Shown: positions 14,390 to 14,393 of the stretch, one piece after another
Position numbering within the stretch: the stretch's first letter is position 1
How the letters are laid out: every line of letters begins with the position of its first letter
NCBI GenBank assembly: GCA_963702765.1
Contig: CAVPEB010000017.1
Span: forward strand, 1 to 14,393
DNA from: DATMNR01 sp963702765
Lineage (GTDB): Bacteria; Chloroflexota; Ktedonobacteria; Ktedonobacterales; Ktedonobacteraceae
Length of the DNA: 14,393 nt
Reading direction: 5' to 3'
Position numbers and translations under genes: made by a program
The notes under the pieces: model-generated
Database searches by the model: none
What the model saw: the letters and a program-made list of their open reading frames with translations, nothing else
What the model was told of the DNA's origin: nothing

Positions 14390-14393
14390 GTGC

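Noticed and set aside
1..14393. CRISPR array, prophage, toxin-antitoxin or defence island
   Set aside because: No regularly spaced repeats and no phage, toxin or nuclease genes were seen apart from the dead tnpB.

Overview
The window looks like chromosomal DNA of a Chloroflexota bacterium, most likely of the Ktedonobacteria type. This is inferred from moderate GC (roughly mid-40s percent in genes), many TTG/GTG starts, a small membrane protein beginning YEREIEEILR of a kind I associate with that group, and a GAF-GAF-PucR regulator. No rRNA or other marker fixes the taxon, so this is a guess of moderate strength. The DNA is mostly ordinary accessory metabolism, transport and regulation, with one decayed transposon gene and one frameshifted gene.

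Layout, left to right. (1) Positions 1-2221: a ROK-family protein without the repressor HTH, behind a good promoter and palindromic half-sites, then an EamA/DMT permease. (2) 2231-4485: a metal-homeostasis operon with an SmtB/CzrA-type zinc sensor, a CDF zinc exporter overlapping it by 4 bp, and a second CDF-like gene broken by two compensating one-base indels. (3) 4524-7048: a TetR repressor and a 14-TM DHA2 drug exporter behind one promoter with a palindromic operator at its start site, closed by a strong bidirectional terminator. (4) 7062-10616, minus strand: a GAF-GAF-PucR regulator whose start abuts the truncated end of an IS200/IS605 tnpB, then about 800 bp of AT-rich non-coding DNA with several inverted and direct repeats. 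(5) 10617-13467: an NCS1 purine/cytosine permease and a CodA-type cytosine deaminase, forming a cytosine uptake and salvage pair. (6) 13607-14302: a small two-TM protein, then tRNA-Pro(UGG) and tRNA-Gly(UCC) behind one promoter.

How the genes work together. The metal operon reads as a sensor that releases its DNA on binding zinc, coupled to membrane efflux. The TetR/MFS pair is a classic self-repressed efflux unit. The PucR-type regulator faces away from the permease/deaminase pair, the usual geometry of a regulator and its target operon; the tnpB remnant now lies between them. I found no CRISPR array, phage genes, toxin-antitoxin pair or clearly new defence system. The points most worth following are the serine at the E. 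coli Asp314 position in the deaminase, the broken CDF-like gene, the tnpB/regulator junction, the unusual ROK active site, and the repeat-rich structured leader of the permease.
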